A stretch of 64,000 bases of DNA. It comes from Bacillota bacterium (lineage in GTDB: Bacteria; Bacillota; Clostridia; Christensenellales; CAG-138). The translations under genes were made by a program, and so were the position numbers. The first letter of the stretch is position 1. Every line of letters starts with the position of its first letter. Under the pieces are notes generated by a model. The model did no database searches, was not told the origin of the DNA, and saw only the letters and a list, made by a program, of their open reading frames with translations. Location: positions 124,001 to 188,000 of the forward strand of contig JAEWYO010000060.1 of assembly GCA_023395595.1 (NCBI GenBank). Direction: 5' to 3'. Positions 47,134 to 55,878 of the stretch are shown piece after piece.

Positions 47134-48660
47134 ATGCTATCGCGCATCAAGAGCCACGGACTCAACGGAATCGGCGGCTTTGCCGTACAGGTCGAGACGG
47201 ATATTGCAAACGGGCTGCCGGGATTTGAAATTGTCGGCCTGCCGGACGCCGCCGTCAAGGAATCGCGCGAGCGTGTGCGCGCCGCGATTAAGAACGCGGG
47301 CTATGTTTTTCCCGCAGCGCGGATCACGGTGAATCTCGCGCCTGCGGACATGCGCAAAGAGGGCGCGGTGTATGATTTGCCCGTTGCGCTATCGATCCTC
47401 GCCGCATCCGGACAGCTTGGGGCACACGTCAATCCTTCGTTCGTGACGTTTGGAGAGCTTGGACTCGATGGCGGTGTGCGCGCGATTGCGGGAACGTTGC
47501 CGATGGTGATCGACGCGTTTTCCAAGGGCGAGACCATCTTTGCCGTGCCGGAAGGCAACGCGGAGGAGGCGGCCTATGTGGAGGGCGTGACCATTTTGCC
47601 CGTCTCCACACTCTCGCAGCTCTGCGAGCATGTGCGCGGAGATGCCGCGATACCCTCGCACCCGACGGAACACTGGCAGGGATATGAACAGCGCTTTGCG
47701 ACGGATTTTTCGGAGATCAAAGGTCAGCAGGGCGCAAAACGCGCGGCTGAAATCGCTATTGCGGGCGGGCACAACATCCTGCTCATCGGCACGCCCGGCG
47801 CGGGCAAAACCATGCTGGCGCGGGCAATTCCTTCGATCTTGCCGCAGTTGACCTATGAAGAATCGCTTGAGATTACGAAGATACACTCCATCACAGGCGC
47901 GACCAAAGGGCGCGGTATGATTCGGGAACGCCCGTTTCGCGCGCCGCACCACGGCGCATCCTCCGCCGCACTGGTTGGCGGTGGAAACCGCGCCATGCCG
48001 GGCGAGATCAGCCTTGCGCACTACGGCGTGCTCTTTCTCGATGAACTACCGGAGTTTCAGCACAACGTGCTGGAGGCGCTGCGTCAGCCGCTGGAAGACG
48101 GGTTTATCACCGTCAGCCGCGCGGCGGCAACGGCGACCTATCCTGCAGAGTTCGTGCTCGTCGCCGCGATGAACCCTTGCCCTTGCGGCAACCACGGTTC
48201 GAAGATTCACCCGTGCCGCTGCGCAAAGAGTCAGATTGAGCGTTATCGCGGGCGCATCAGCGGACCGCTGCTGGATCGCATCGACATACAAATCGAAATG
48301 CCGGAGGTTGGATTTCTTGAACTCTCCGAAAAAGCAACGGGCGAGCCTTCCTCCGCTGTCCGCGCGCGCGTGGAAGCCGCGCGGGACGCGCAGCGAAAAC
48401 GCTTTGCCGAGGACGGCATTCTTCTCAATGCACAGATGAACGCAAAGCTCATCAAACGCTATTGCGCACCGGACGCGGCCAGCGAAGCGCTGCTTGCGCG
48501 CGCCTATGCCGAACTCAAGCTCTCCGCACGCGCCTATCAGCGCATCCTGAAAGTCGCGCGGACGATTGCGGACGTGGAGGGCGCTGAGACAATTGCACTG
48601 GCGCACTACGCCGAGGCGATTCAGTACCGGAGCCTCGACCAGAGCGGAAGGGACGCATAA
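47134..48660 (+). CDS. YifB/ComM-family AAA+ ATPase (Mg chelatase-like)
   Basis: 508 residues. An N-terminal Lon-protease-like domain (about 1-170; GLPGFEIVGLPDAAVKESRE) precedes the AAA+ core with Walker A GTPGAGKTM, HHGASSAALVGGG and Walker B LFLDELPEF. A cysteine motif (NPCPCGNHGSKIHPC) and a C-terminal domain follow. In Gram-negatives the homologue ComM is a helicase that aids branch migration in transformation. The gene pairs with dprA four bases downstream, which fits a DNA uptake or recombination role. Confidence 0.95.
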   Translation: MLSRIKSHGLNGIGGFAVQVETDIANGLPGFEIVGLPDAAVKESRERVRAAIKNAGYVFPAARITVNLAPADMRKEGAVYDLPVALSILAASGQLGAHVNPSFVTFGELGLDGGVRAIAGTLPMVIDAFSKGETIFAVPEGNAEEAAYVEGVTILPVSTLSQLCEHVRGDAAIPSHPTEHWQGYEQRFATDFSEIKGQQGAKRAAEIAIAGGHNILLIGTPGAGKTMLARAIPSILPQLTYEESLEITKIHSITGATKGRGMIRERPFRAPHHGASSAALVGGGNRAMPGEISLAHYGVLFLDELPEFQHNVLEALRQPLEDGFITVSRAAATATYPAEFVLVAAMNPCPCGNHGSKIHPCRCAKSQIERYRGRISGPLLDRIDIQIEMPEVGFLELSEKATGEPSSAVRARVEAARDAQRKRFAEDGILLNAQMNAKLIKRYCAPDAASEALLARAYAELKLSARAYQRILKVARTIADVEGAETIALAHYAEAIQYRSLDQSGRDA

Positions 48661-48664
48661 CACC

Positions 48665-49813
48665 ATGGCGCAAGAGAAGACGGCAGAGATCGAAGCGCGG
48701 CTCTGGTTGAACTATGGCACGGAGTATAACGCAAGGTTGTTCCATAAGATTGCGTCCCGCTATGATTCTCTTGTGGAGGCAAAAAGCGCGTTCGAAAACG
48801 GAGTGGAATGGGGCGCGGCCCTACCGGAACATGTCCGCGCAAGACTGCGGGAGGCAGAAAAGCCGGGCTTTGTGCAACGTTTTTACGAGCAGATGGAGAA
48901 GAAGAACATCCGCTTTACATATCTCGGAAACGAACGCTATCCAAAGCTGCTTGCCGAGATTCCCGACCCTCCGAGCGTACTCTATTACATCGGTACGATC
49001 GATCCCGACCCGGAACTCTCCATCGCGATGGTCGGCTCCCGCCACCCAAGCAAGTATGGCGTTGAGGTTGCCAAGCGCTTTGGATACGAACTCGCTTCTG
49101 CTGGAGCGCTGGTGGTCTCTGGCCTTGCGGAAGGGATAGACGCTTGCGCGGCGCGTGGTGCGCTGGACGCGGTGCACGCTGTTTGCCCGACATTGGCCGT
49201 GCTCGGTTGCGGGGTGGACGTGGTCTATCCGGCATCCAACCGCAAATTGTATGAAGAGATCGTCGAACGTGGCGCAGTGGTTTCGGAGTTTTTGCCAGGA
49301 ACGCGCGTGGAACGCTATCATTTTCCGATTCGCAACCGCGTGATGAGCGGACTTGCGAACGGTACACTGGTCGTTGAGGCGGCGGAACGCAGCGGCACCT
49401 CCATCACCGCGGGCTGTGCGCATGACCAGGGACGGGATGTATTCGCCGTGCCCGGACGAATTGGTGATGAGATGAGCGCGGGGCCCAACGGTATGATTGC
49501 GCGCGGCGAGGCAAAGCCTGTGTTTTCGCCGGAGGAGATACTCTCCGAGTTCTCCTGCCTGCATGTGCCTGCCGAGACACGCCCGCCTGCAAACATCGTT
49601 CTGCTCTCATCCCTCGGCGAAGAGCAACGCGCCATCTGTCGTCTGCTCAAGAGCGCCGAGATGAGCTTTGACGAGCTTTGCGATTCGCTCACGCTGCCGA
49701 TTGGCAGTATAAACGCGGGCCTGACGGAGCTGCAATTCGCAGGAATCATTCAGGTGCTGCCGGGCAGACGGTATTGCATCGACACCGAACGGGTCAGACT
49801 CAAAGACGTATAA
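48665..49813 (+). CDS. dprA: DNA processing protein DprA
   Basis: 382 residues from ATG 48665. A SAM-like N-terminal region (about 1-75) precedes the Rossmann core with MVGSRHPSKYGVEVAKRFG, SGLAEGIDACAARGALD and LGCGVDVVYPASNRKLY, then a winged-helix domain (about 310-380). DprA loads RecA on incoming single-stranded DNA. Whether this organism is naturally competent is not shown. It is coupled to yifB. Confidence 0.96.
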   Translation: MAQEKTAEIEARLWLNYGTEYNARLFHKIASRYDSLVEAKSAFENGVEWGAALPEHVRARLREAEKPGFVQRFYEQMEKKNIRFTYLGNERYPKLLAEIPDPPSVLYYIGTIDPDPELSIAMVGSRHPSKYGVEVAKRFGYELASAGALVVSGLAEGIDACAARGALDAVHAVCPTLAVLGCGVDVVYPASNRKLYEEIVERGAVVSEFLPGTRVERYHFPIRNRVMSGLANGTLVVEAAERSGTSITAGCAHDQGRDVFAVPGRIGDEMSAGPNGMIARGEAKPVFSPEEILSEFSCLHVPAETRPPANIVLLSSLGEEQRAICRLLKSAEMSFDELCDSLTLPIGSINAGLTELQFAGIIQVLPGRRYCIDTERVRLKDV

Positions 49814-50016
49814 TCAGTTTTAATAGTATTATTTAATGTTATGACGTGTATTATTGGCTTGGCCAGAAGGAAAGCGTACATTTGATTGCCGGATGGACGA
49901 TCTCCAGCTAGAACGTGCGTTTTGTGTGCGACATCCGTTCTTGGCAAGGGAGTATATAATAGAAGAAATTTCTTTTTGATAAATGAACATGAGCAAAGAA
50001 AGTTTATTTTTCTTCG

Positions 50017-50046
50017 AAAAACGTCTGAAATATCACACGTTTTTTT
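50017..50046 (+). terminator. Terminator-like hairpin between dprA and topA
   Basis: 8-bp stem AAAAACGT (50017-50024)/ACGTTTTT (50037-50044), 12-base loop, continuing in a run of seven Ts (50040-50046). It could end the dprA transcript or a short RNA starting near 49967. Confidence 0.55.
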
Positions 50047-50076
50047 GGAATCGGGAGCCATTTCATCAGAATACAC

Positions 50077-50105
50077 TTGACAGAATTGCATTATTTCGGA
50101 ATAAT
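50077..50105 (+). promoter_or_regulatory. Promoter of topA
   Basis: Consensus -35 TTGACA (50077-50082), 17-base spacer, -10 AATAAT (50100-50105). The predicted start near 50112 coincides with the base of the leader structure. Confidence 0.78.
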
Positions 50106-50112
50106 GTAGCAG

Positions 50113-50178
50113 TTGCCGGACTATTTCTACGCCTATTGCGCGTAGAGCCCTGAAGCAGGGGATATCCGGCGGGAGGAA
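50113..50178 (+). promoter_or_regulatory. Structured topA 5' leader (three-way junction)
   Basis: P1 pairs GCCGGA (50115-50120) with TCCGGC (50165-50170). Within it, P2 pairs TCTACGC (50126-50132) with GCGTAGA (50140-50146), and P3 pairs CCCTG (50148-50152) with CAGGG (50156-50160) on an AAG triloop. P1 can be extended by two wobble pairs into GGGAGG, the topA ribosome site (50171-50176). It fills nearly the whole leader from predicted start to ATG 50183. Confidence 0.6.
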
Positions 50179-50182
50179 CGCT

Positions 50183-52297
50183 ATGTCTGAAACACTCGTT
50201 ATCGTTGAGTCGCCTGCAAAGGCGAAGACGATCGGTAAATTTTTGGGAAGCAAATACAAGGTGGTCGCGTCCAACGGACACGTGCGCGATTTACCCAAAA
50301 GTCAGCTTGGGGTCAAGATTGAAAACAACTTTGAACCGAAGTACATCACCCTGCGCGGCAGAGGCGATGTATTGGAGCGCATCCGGAAAGAGGCGAAGTC
50401 TGCCGAGAAAGTGTTCCTCGCGACCGACCCTGACCGCGAAGGAGAAGCCATCAGCTGGCATCTGGCGCAGGTGCTCAATCTCGACGAGAGCAGCAAATGC
50501 CGCATCGTGTTCAACGAGATCACATCCACCGCCGTGAAAAACTCGATCAAAGGCGCGCGCCCCATCGACATGCGCCTGGTCAACGCACAGCAGGCACGGC
50601 GTATTCTTGACCGGTTGGTCGGCTACGAGATCAGCCCGATTCTCTGGCGAAAGGTGCGTAAAGGCTTGTCCGCCGGACGTGTACAGAGTGTTGCTACGCG
50701 CATCATCTGCGACCGCGAGAGCGAGATTCGCGACTTTGTGCCGGAGGAATACTGGAACATCTCCGCGAAACTGCGCGAACTCGCCACCAAGAAGACGTTT
50801 GACGCAAAGTATTATGGTGAAAACGGCACAAAACGCGATCTCTGCAACGAAGCGGACACTAAAGAGGTGCTCGCCCGCATTCAGGATCAGCTATTCACCA
50901 TCACCGAAGTAAAGGAAGGCACGAAAACGCGGCATCCCGCGCCGCCGTTTACGACCAGCAGCCTGCAGCAGGAGGCCTCCCGTAAGCTCGGCTTCACCAC
51001 CAAGCGTACGATGATGATTGCCCAGCAACTTTACGAGGGCATCGATGTCGGCGGCAAGGGCGCGGTGGGCTTGATCTCCTATATCCGTACCGACTCCGTC
51101 CGCATTGCAACCGAGGCACAGCAGGCGGCGCGCGCGTTCATCGGCGAACGCTTCGGCAGCGTCTATGTGCCGGAGAAACCGAATTTTTACAAAGGACGCG
51201 ACGGCGCGCAGGACGCGCACGAGGCCATTCGTCCGACGGGTATCGAACACGAACCCGCCGCGATCAAAGACCATTTGACGGGCGAACAGTTCCGCCTCTA
51301 TAAGCTCATCTACGAGCGATTCCTCGCAAGCCAGATGAGCGACGCAACATTTGCCACCACACAGGTGACGCTGGATTGCGCGGGTGCAACCTTCCGCGCC
51401 AACGGCATCCGCACGATTTTTGACGGCTTTACGGTGATCTATACCGAAGGGCGCGACGACGCGCAGGAGAAGGAGACTGTCCTGCCGGAGCTTTCCATGG
51501 GCGAAACCTGCAAAGCGGAAAAGATCGATCACGAGCAGAAATTCACCCAGCCGCCGCCCCGCTATACAGAAGCCACGCTGGTCAAGGCACTGGAAGAAAA
51601 GGGAATCGGACGCCCGAGTACCTATTCCCCGACGATCTCTACGATTGTGGATCGCGGCTATATTGCGCGCGAAAAGAAGCAGCTGGTTCCGACCGAGCTG
51701 GGCTTTGTCGTCAACCGCTTCATGATGGACAACTTTGACGAGATCGTTGACGTGCAGTTTACCGCCGGTATGGAGAGCGATCTCGACGGCGTGGAAGAGG
51801 ATAAGGTTGGCTGGGCGGACGTGCTCGGCAAGTTTTATACGCCATTCCACCAGAAGGTGGAGGTAGCGCTGGAGAAAGCCCCGCCGGAGAAGATCCCCGA
51901 CGAGGTTTCGGATATCGTCTGTGAAAAATGCGGCGCGATGATGGTCTACAAGATCGGTCGTTTTGGCAAGTTCCTCGCGTGTCCGAATTTCCCAACCTGC
52001 CGGAACACGAAGGCAATTGTAGAGAAGATCGACGTTCCCTGCCCGAAGTGCGGCGCGGCGCTGATCAAACGCAAGAGCAAGCGCGGCAAGGTATTCTATG
52101 GCTGCGAGAAGTATCCGGAGTGCGACTTTGTCTCCTGGGACAAACCGACCAAGATGCCCTGCCCGCAGTGCGGCGGGTTGATGGTACAAAAAATCGGACA
52201 AAACGGCAGCTATATCGCCTGTATGAACAAAGAATGCGGGTATATTCACCGCAACGCGAAAAAAGACAAGGGCGAAAAAGAGGCAGAAGCCGAATAA
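50183..52297 (+). CDS. topA: DNA topoisomerase I
   Basis: 704 residues. Toprim domain at the start (VESPAKAKTIGKFLG, then ATDPDREGEAISWHL), catalytic tyrosine in SYIRTDS, and core motif GRPSTYSPTISTIVDRGYI. Three C-terminal C4 zinc ribbons follow (CEKCG..CPNFPTC, CPKCG..CEKYPEC, CPQCG..CMNKEC). It relaxes negative supercoils behind transcription. It has its own promoter and a folded leader, and trmFO follows after 53 bases. Confidence 0.98.
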   Translation: MSETLVIVESPAKAKTIGKFLGSKYKVVASNGHVRDLPKSQLGVKIENNFEPKYITLRGRGDVLERIRKEAKSAEKVFLATDPDREGEAISWHLAQVLNLDESSKCRIVFNEITSTAVKNSIKGARPIDMRLVNAQQARRILDRLVGYEISPILWRKVRKGLSAGRVQSVATRIICDRESEIRDFVPEEYWNISAKLRELATKKTFDAKYYGENGTKRDLCNEADTKEVLARIQDQLFTITEVKEGTKTRHPAPPFTTSSLQQEASRKLGFTTKRTMMIAQQLYEGIDVGGKGAVGLISYIRTDSVRIATEAQQAARAFIGERFGSVYVPEKPNFYKGRDGAQDAHEAIRPTGIEHEPAAIKDHLTGEQFRLYKLIYERFLASQMSDATFATTQVTLDCAGATFRANGIRTIFDGFTVIYTEGRDDAQEKETVLPELSMGETCKAEKIDHEQKFTQPPPRYTEATLVKALEEKGIGRPSTYSPTISTIVDRGYIAREKKQLVPTELGFVVNRFMMDNFDEIVDVQFTAGMESDLDGVEEDKVGWADVLGKFYTPFHQKVEVALEKAPPEKIPDEVSDIVCEKCGAMMVYKIGRFGKFLACPNFPTCRNTKAIVEKIDVPCPKCGAALIKRKSKRGKVFYGCEKYPECDFVSWDKPTKMPCPQCGGLMVQKIGQNGSYIACMNKECGYIHRNAKKDKGEKEAEAE

Positions 52298-52350
52298 TCC
52301 CGCAACGAATGCAGGGAAGCATTGGATTTTGAAACAAAGGACGATACCGA

Positions 52351-53685
52351 ATGAGCGAACAACGCGTCAGCGTCGTCGGTGCAGGGCTTGCCGGATGCGA
52401 GGCGGCCTTTCAGCTGGCCGAGCGCGGAATACAGGTCGATCTATATGAAATGAAACCGCAAAAAATGTCCCCGGCTCATCACAGCGGGGATTTTTGCGAG
52501 TTGGTCTGCAGCAACTCTCTGCGCTCCGACCGGATTGAAAATGCCGTGGGATTGCTCAAGGCGGAGCTGCGGACTCTTGGCTCGCTGATTCTGCGCGTGG
52601 CGGACGAAACCCGTGTGCCCGCGGGCGGCGCACTCGCGGTTGACCGCGAAGGCTTTTCCGCACGGGTGAGTGAGATCATCCGCAAACACCCGAGCATCAC
52701 GATCCACAGCGAGGAAGTCACTCGCGTGCCGGAAAGACCGTGCATACTCGCGAGTGGGCCACTCACCAGCGACGTGCTGGCAGAGGATATCGCGCGGTTG
52801 ACAGGAGAGGCGCTGCATTTTTACGATGCGGCGGCGCCCATCGTCACGCTGGACTCGCTCGATATGACGAAGGTTTACCGTGCCTCGCGCTACGGCAGAG
52901 GGGACGACTATCTCAACTGCCCGATGACGCGGGAGGAGTATGAGGTTTTCTATCGCGCACTCATCAGCGCTGAGACGGCTGAGTTGCATGCCTTTGAGAC
53001 ACCGCGCGTATTTGAAGGATGCATGCCCGTTGAAGTGATGGCAAAGCGCGGAGAGCAGACGCTCTGCTACGGCCCGCTCAAGCCCGTTGGGCTTGAAGTG
53101 GACGGCAAGGAACCCTACGCGGTCGTGCAACTGCGGCAGGATGATAAGGACGGCAGGCTCTTTAACCTCGTGGGCTTCCAGACGAACCTGAAATTCGCAG
53201 AACAGCGGCGGGTGTTCGGGCTCATTCCCGGCTTGGAGCATGCGGAGTATGCGCGCTACGGCGTGATGCACCGCAACACGTTTCTCAACTCGCCGAAGCT
53301 GCTGGATCACAACTACCAGATGCGCACGATGCCGGAGCTCTATTTCGCGGGTCAGATGACCGGTGTGGAGGGGTATGTGGAGAGCGCGTCGAGCGGCTTT
53401 CTCGCGGCGGTTTCGCTCGCGCGGCAGTTAGGCGGCAAAGAGGCGATCGACTTTACTGCAAAGACCGCAATCGGTTCGCTGGGGCATTATGTCTCCGGTT
53501 ATGTAGGCGATGATTTTCAGCCGATGAACGTGACATTCGGTATCATGGAGAGCATTCCTGAGCGTATCCGCAAGAAAGCGCTGCGCTATGCGAAGATTGC
53601 CGAACGCGCACTTGAGATTGTTCAAACGCTGCAGTCGGAGCTTGATTGCTCAAGTGAACCATTCGCACAGACCACTGAGTTATAA
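52351..53685 (+). CDS. trmFO: Methylenetetrahydrofolate--tRNA-(uracil-5-)-methyltransferase TrmFO
   Basis: 444 residues. The FAD-binding opening VSVVGAGLAGCEAAFQLAERG, the TrmFO signature EMKPQKMSPAHHSGDFCELV with CSNSLRSD, and GQMTGVEGYVESASSGFLAA are clear. It makes ribothymidine 54 in tRNA using folate and FAD. The topA-trmFO order is conserved in Bacillota; the usual xerC/codV gene between trmFO and hslV is absent. Confidence 0.97.
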   Translation: MSEQRVSVVGAGLAGCEAAFQLAERGIQVDLYEMKPQKMSPAHHSGDFCELVCSNSLRSDRIENAVGLLKAELRTLGSLILRVADETRVPAGGALAVDREGFSARVSEIIRKHPSITIHSEEVTRVPERPCILASGPLTSDVLAEDIARLTGEALHFYDAAAPIVTLDSLDMTKVYRASRYGRGDDYLNCPMTREEYEVFYRALISAETAELHAFETPRVFEGCMPVEVMAKRGEQTLCYGPLKPVGLEVDGKEPYAVVQLRQDDKDGRLFNLVGFQTNLKFAEQRRVFGLIPGLEHAEYARYGVMHRNTFLNSPKLLDHNYQMRTMPELYFAGQMTGVEGYVESASSGFLAAVSLARQLGGKEAIDFTAKTAIGSLGHYVSGYVGDDFQPMNVTFGIMESIPERIRKKALRYAKIAERALEIVQTLQSELDCSSEPFAQTTEL

Positions 53686-53780
53686 CGCTAGAATCATCGC
53701 GAAAGAAACCAATTTGTCATCTGCGGCAGAAAATCTATGATGATAGAATAATCGTGAAAGAATTGAAAACGAATAGACGA

Positions 53781-53802
53781 AAGCGGGCGGATGCGCCCGC
53801 TT
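53781..53802 (+). terminator. Hairpin after trmFO
   Basis: Stem AAGCGGGCG/CGCCCGCTT with GATG loop, followed by a weak T-stretch. It overlaps the spacer of the hslV promoter. Confidence 0.6.
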
Positions 53803-53804
53803 TG

Positions 53805-53813
53805 TGCTAGTAT
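53805..53813 (+). promoter_or_regulatory. Extended -10 promoter of hslV
   Basis: TGCTAGTAT reads as an extended -10 (TGn plus TAGTAT). No good -35 is seen. The start would fall near 53820, at the first base of the leader hairpin. Confidence 0.45.
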
Positions 53814-53820
53814 GGTACTT

Positions 53821-53879
53821 GGGTAGAAGCTACCCGTCCGCAAGAGAGTTCGGCATGCATCCGCATGATTTTACGGACG
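53821..53879 (+). promoter_or_regulatory. Nested hairpins in hslV leader
   Basis: Hairpin A: GGGTAG (53821-53826)/CTACCC (53830-53835) with an AAG triloop. Hairpin B: GTCCG (53836-53840)/CGGAC (53874-53878), enclosing CATGC (53854-53858)/GCATG (53863-53867). The ribosome site lies just downstream (GAGGAGG). Confidence 0.5.
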
Positions 53880-53901
53880 AAAACAGAGGAGGATAACCTG
53901 A

Positions 53902-54435
53902 TTGGAACTCAGGGGTACGACGATAATCGCCGTTCGTAAGGACGGCAAAACAGCGGTTGCAGGCGACGGGCAGGTAACCATGAGCGAGTCCGTCATCATG
54001 AAAGCGACGGCAAAAAAGGTGCGCAGGCTCTATCACGACCAGGTCGTGGTTGGCTTTGCAGGATCGGTTGCGGATGCATTTTCGCTCTGCGAGCGGTTTG
54101 AGAAAAAACTGGAACAATACAGCGGTAATCTGACACGCGCGGCGGTCTCCCTCGCGCAGGATTGGCGGAGTGACAAGATTATGCACAAGCTGGAAGCGCT
54201 TCTGATCGTTGCCAACAAAGAAGAGCTCTTGATCGTATCCGGCACGGGCGAGGTCATCGACCCCGACGACGGCATTGCGGCAATTGGCTCCGGCGGCATG
54301 TATGCGCTTGCTGCTGCAAAAGCGCTCAAGGCAAACACGGAGCTCTCCGCGGCGGAAGTCGCGGAAAAAGCGCTCCGCATTGCGGGCGATATTTGCGTGT
54401 TCACCAACGGCAACATTACGGTGGAGGAGGTATAA
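53902..54435 (+). CDS. hslV: ATP-dependent protease proteolytic subunit HslV
   Basis: 177 residues, TTG start with GAGGAGGA upstream. A short propeptide MELRG ends before the catalytic threonine of [10 protein letters not shown]; Gly-Asp-Gly-Gln-Val of the core follows (GDGQVT). Removal of the propeptide exposes the N-terminal threonine nucleophile. It forms the proteasome-like peptidase rings of HslUV (ClpYQ). hslU follows after four bases. Confidence 0.97.
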   Translation: MELRGTTIIAVRKDGKTAVAGDGQVTMSESVIMKATAKKVRRLYHDQVVVGFAGSVADAFSLCERFEKKLEQYSGNLTRAAVSLAQDWRSDKIMHKLEALLIVANKEELLIVSGTGEVIDPDDGIAAIGSGGMYALAAAKALKANTELSAAEVAEKALRIAGDICVFTNGNITVEEV

Positions 54436-54439
54436 CAAT

Positions 54440-55828
54440 ATGCAACTCACACCAAGAGAAATCGTTGACGCGCTGGACAAATACATCATCGGGCAAGATC
54501 GCGCCAAGCGCGCGGTCGCCGTTGCGCTGCGCAACCGCTATCGCAGAAGTTGCCTTTCCGACGAACTCCGCGAGGAGATTACCCCGAAGAACATCATCAT
54601 GATCGGGCCAACCGGCGTGGGCAAAACCGAGATCGCAAGAAGGCTTGCCAAGCTAGTTGACGCGCCTTTTGTGAAAGTGGAAGCCACCAAGTATACCGAG
54701 GTCGGCTATGTCGGGCGCGATGTCGAGAGCATGGTGCGCGATCTTGTGGATGCGGCAATTCGCATTTGCATGAACCGACGGATGGACGACGTGCGCATGG
54801 TTGCGGAGGCCGCAACGGAGCAGACGTTGGTCGATCTGCTGCTGCCGGGCGCAAAAAAACGCGAACACAAGCAGCAGAACCCGCTCCAGATTTTGCTCGG
54901 CGCGGGACAGCCACAGTCAAGCGAACCCGAACCCAGCGAGGAAGAGAAGGCAAAGCGCTATACCGAACGCGAACGCGTGCTTGCCGAACTCCGCGCGGGC
55001 AGGCTGGAGCAGGAGATGGTCGAGATCGAGGTCGAGGAACAAGGCGGCAAGAACGACGCGATGTTTGCCGCGGGCATCGACCTGAACATCGGCGAGATGT
55101 TTGGCGATTTTCTGCCCAAGAAGACAAAGCGCAGGAAGCTCCCTGTCAAGGAAGCACGCCGTGTGATCGTTCAGCAGGAGAGCGAAAAGCGCATCGACAT
55201 GGACGACGTGCACCGCGAAGCACTTGAGCGCGCGGAGCAGGATGGCATCATCTTCATCGACGAGATCGATAAGATCGCCGGAGCCGAGCGCATGGGTGGG
55301 CCGGACGTTTCCCGCGAGGGCGTGCAACGCGATATTCTTCCGATCGTAGAAGGCAGCGTGATCTCGACCAAATATGGCCCCGTTAAGACCGACTATATGC
55401 TCTTCATTGCGGCGGGTGCATTCCATACCGCAAAGGTGAGCGACCTGATCCCCGAACTGCAAGGCCGTTTCCCGATCCGCGTGAAACTCGACGACCTTTC
55501 GCAGGAGGATTTTGAGAAGATCCTGACCCAGCCGGAGAACGCGGTGACCAAGCAATATACCGCGCTGCTTTCCGCAGACAAGGTGCGCCTGAGCTTTACG
55601 CCGGACGCGCTGAAGGAGATTGCGAAGTTTGCGTATCTGGCAAACGAAAACACGGAGAACATCGGCGCGAGAAGGTTGCACACCGTGATGGAAAACCTGC
55701 TCGACGACATCTCCTTCAACGCCAATGGACAGCATCCGGAGATTGAGCTGAACATCGACGCAGATTATGTGGACGAACACCTCGGTGAGGAATTCCACGA
55801 GGACGATCTGCACAAGTATATCCTCTAA
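54440..55828 (+). CDS. hslU: ATP-dependent protease ATPase subunit HslU
   Basis: 462 residues from ATG 54440. It starts TPREIVDALDKYIIGQDRAK, has Walker A GPTGVGKTE, GYVGRDVESM (substrate pore loop), Walker B IIFIDEIDKI and sensor segments, with the I-domain insert at about 105-240. The C-terminal end (HEDDLHKYIL) carries the tail that docks in HslV. It unfolds substrates for HslV. In many Bacillota codY follows; here a cell-wall hydrolase does. Confidence 0.98.
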   Translation: MQLTPREIVDALDKYIIGQDRAKRAVAVALRNRYRRSCLSDELREEITPKNIIMIGPTGVGKTEIARRLAKLVDAPFVKVEATKYTEVGYVGRDVESMVRDLVDAAIRICMNRRMDDVRMVAEAATEQTLVDLLLPGAKKREHKQQNPLQILLGAGQPQSSEPEPSEEEKAKRYTERERVLAELRAGRLEQEMVEIEVEEQGGKNDAMFAAGIDLNIGEMFGDFLPKKTKRRKLPVKEARRVIVQQESEKRIDMDDVHREALERAEQDGIIFIDEIDKIAGAERMGGPDVSREGVQRDILPIVEGSVISTKYGPVKTDYMLFIAAGAFHTAKVSDLIPELQGRFPIRVKLDDLSQEDFEKILTQPENAVTKQYTALLSADKVRLSFTPDALKEIAKFAYLANENTENIGARRLHTVMENLLDDISFNANGQHPEIELNIDADYVDEHLGEEFHEDDLHKYIL

Positions 55829-55878
55829 TATCACCCGCCTGAATCGAGGCCGGAATCTTTCCACAAGGACGAAGGTAT

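Larger units (their letters stand above)
49814..50182. other. AT-rich intergenic region between dprA and topA (369 bases)
   Basis: Clearly more AT-rich than its surroundings to about 50100. It contains a TATAAT at 49955-49960 without a good -35, a terminator-like hairpin at 50017-50046, the topA promoter and the structured topA leader. No convincing protein gene is seen. Confidence 0.65.

Noticed and set aside
49886..50080. 64-codon open frame between dprA and topA
   Set aside because: No good ribosome site, no recognisable domain, and it runs through the terminator-like hairpin.
50113..50178. topA leader as a hammerhead ribozyme or purine riboswitch
   Set aside because: It lacks the hammerhead core (CUGANGA and GAAA) and the purine-riboswitch loop-loop sequences; only the three-way shape is shared.
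54275..54439. Upstream extension of hslU into hslV
   Set aside because: The canonical HslU N-terminus begins at 54440, right after the hslV stop.
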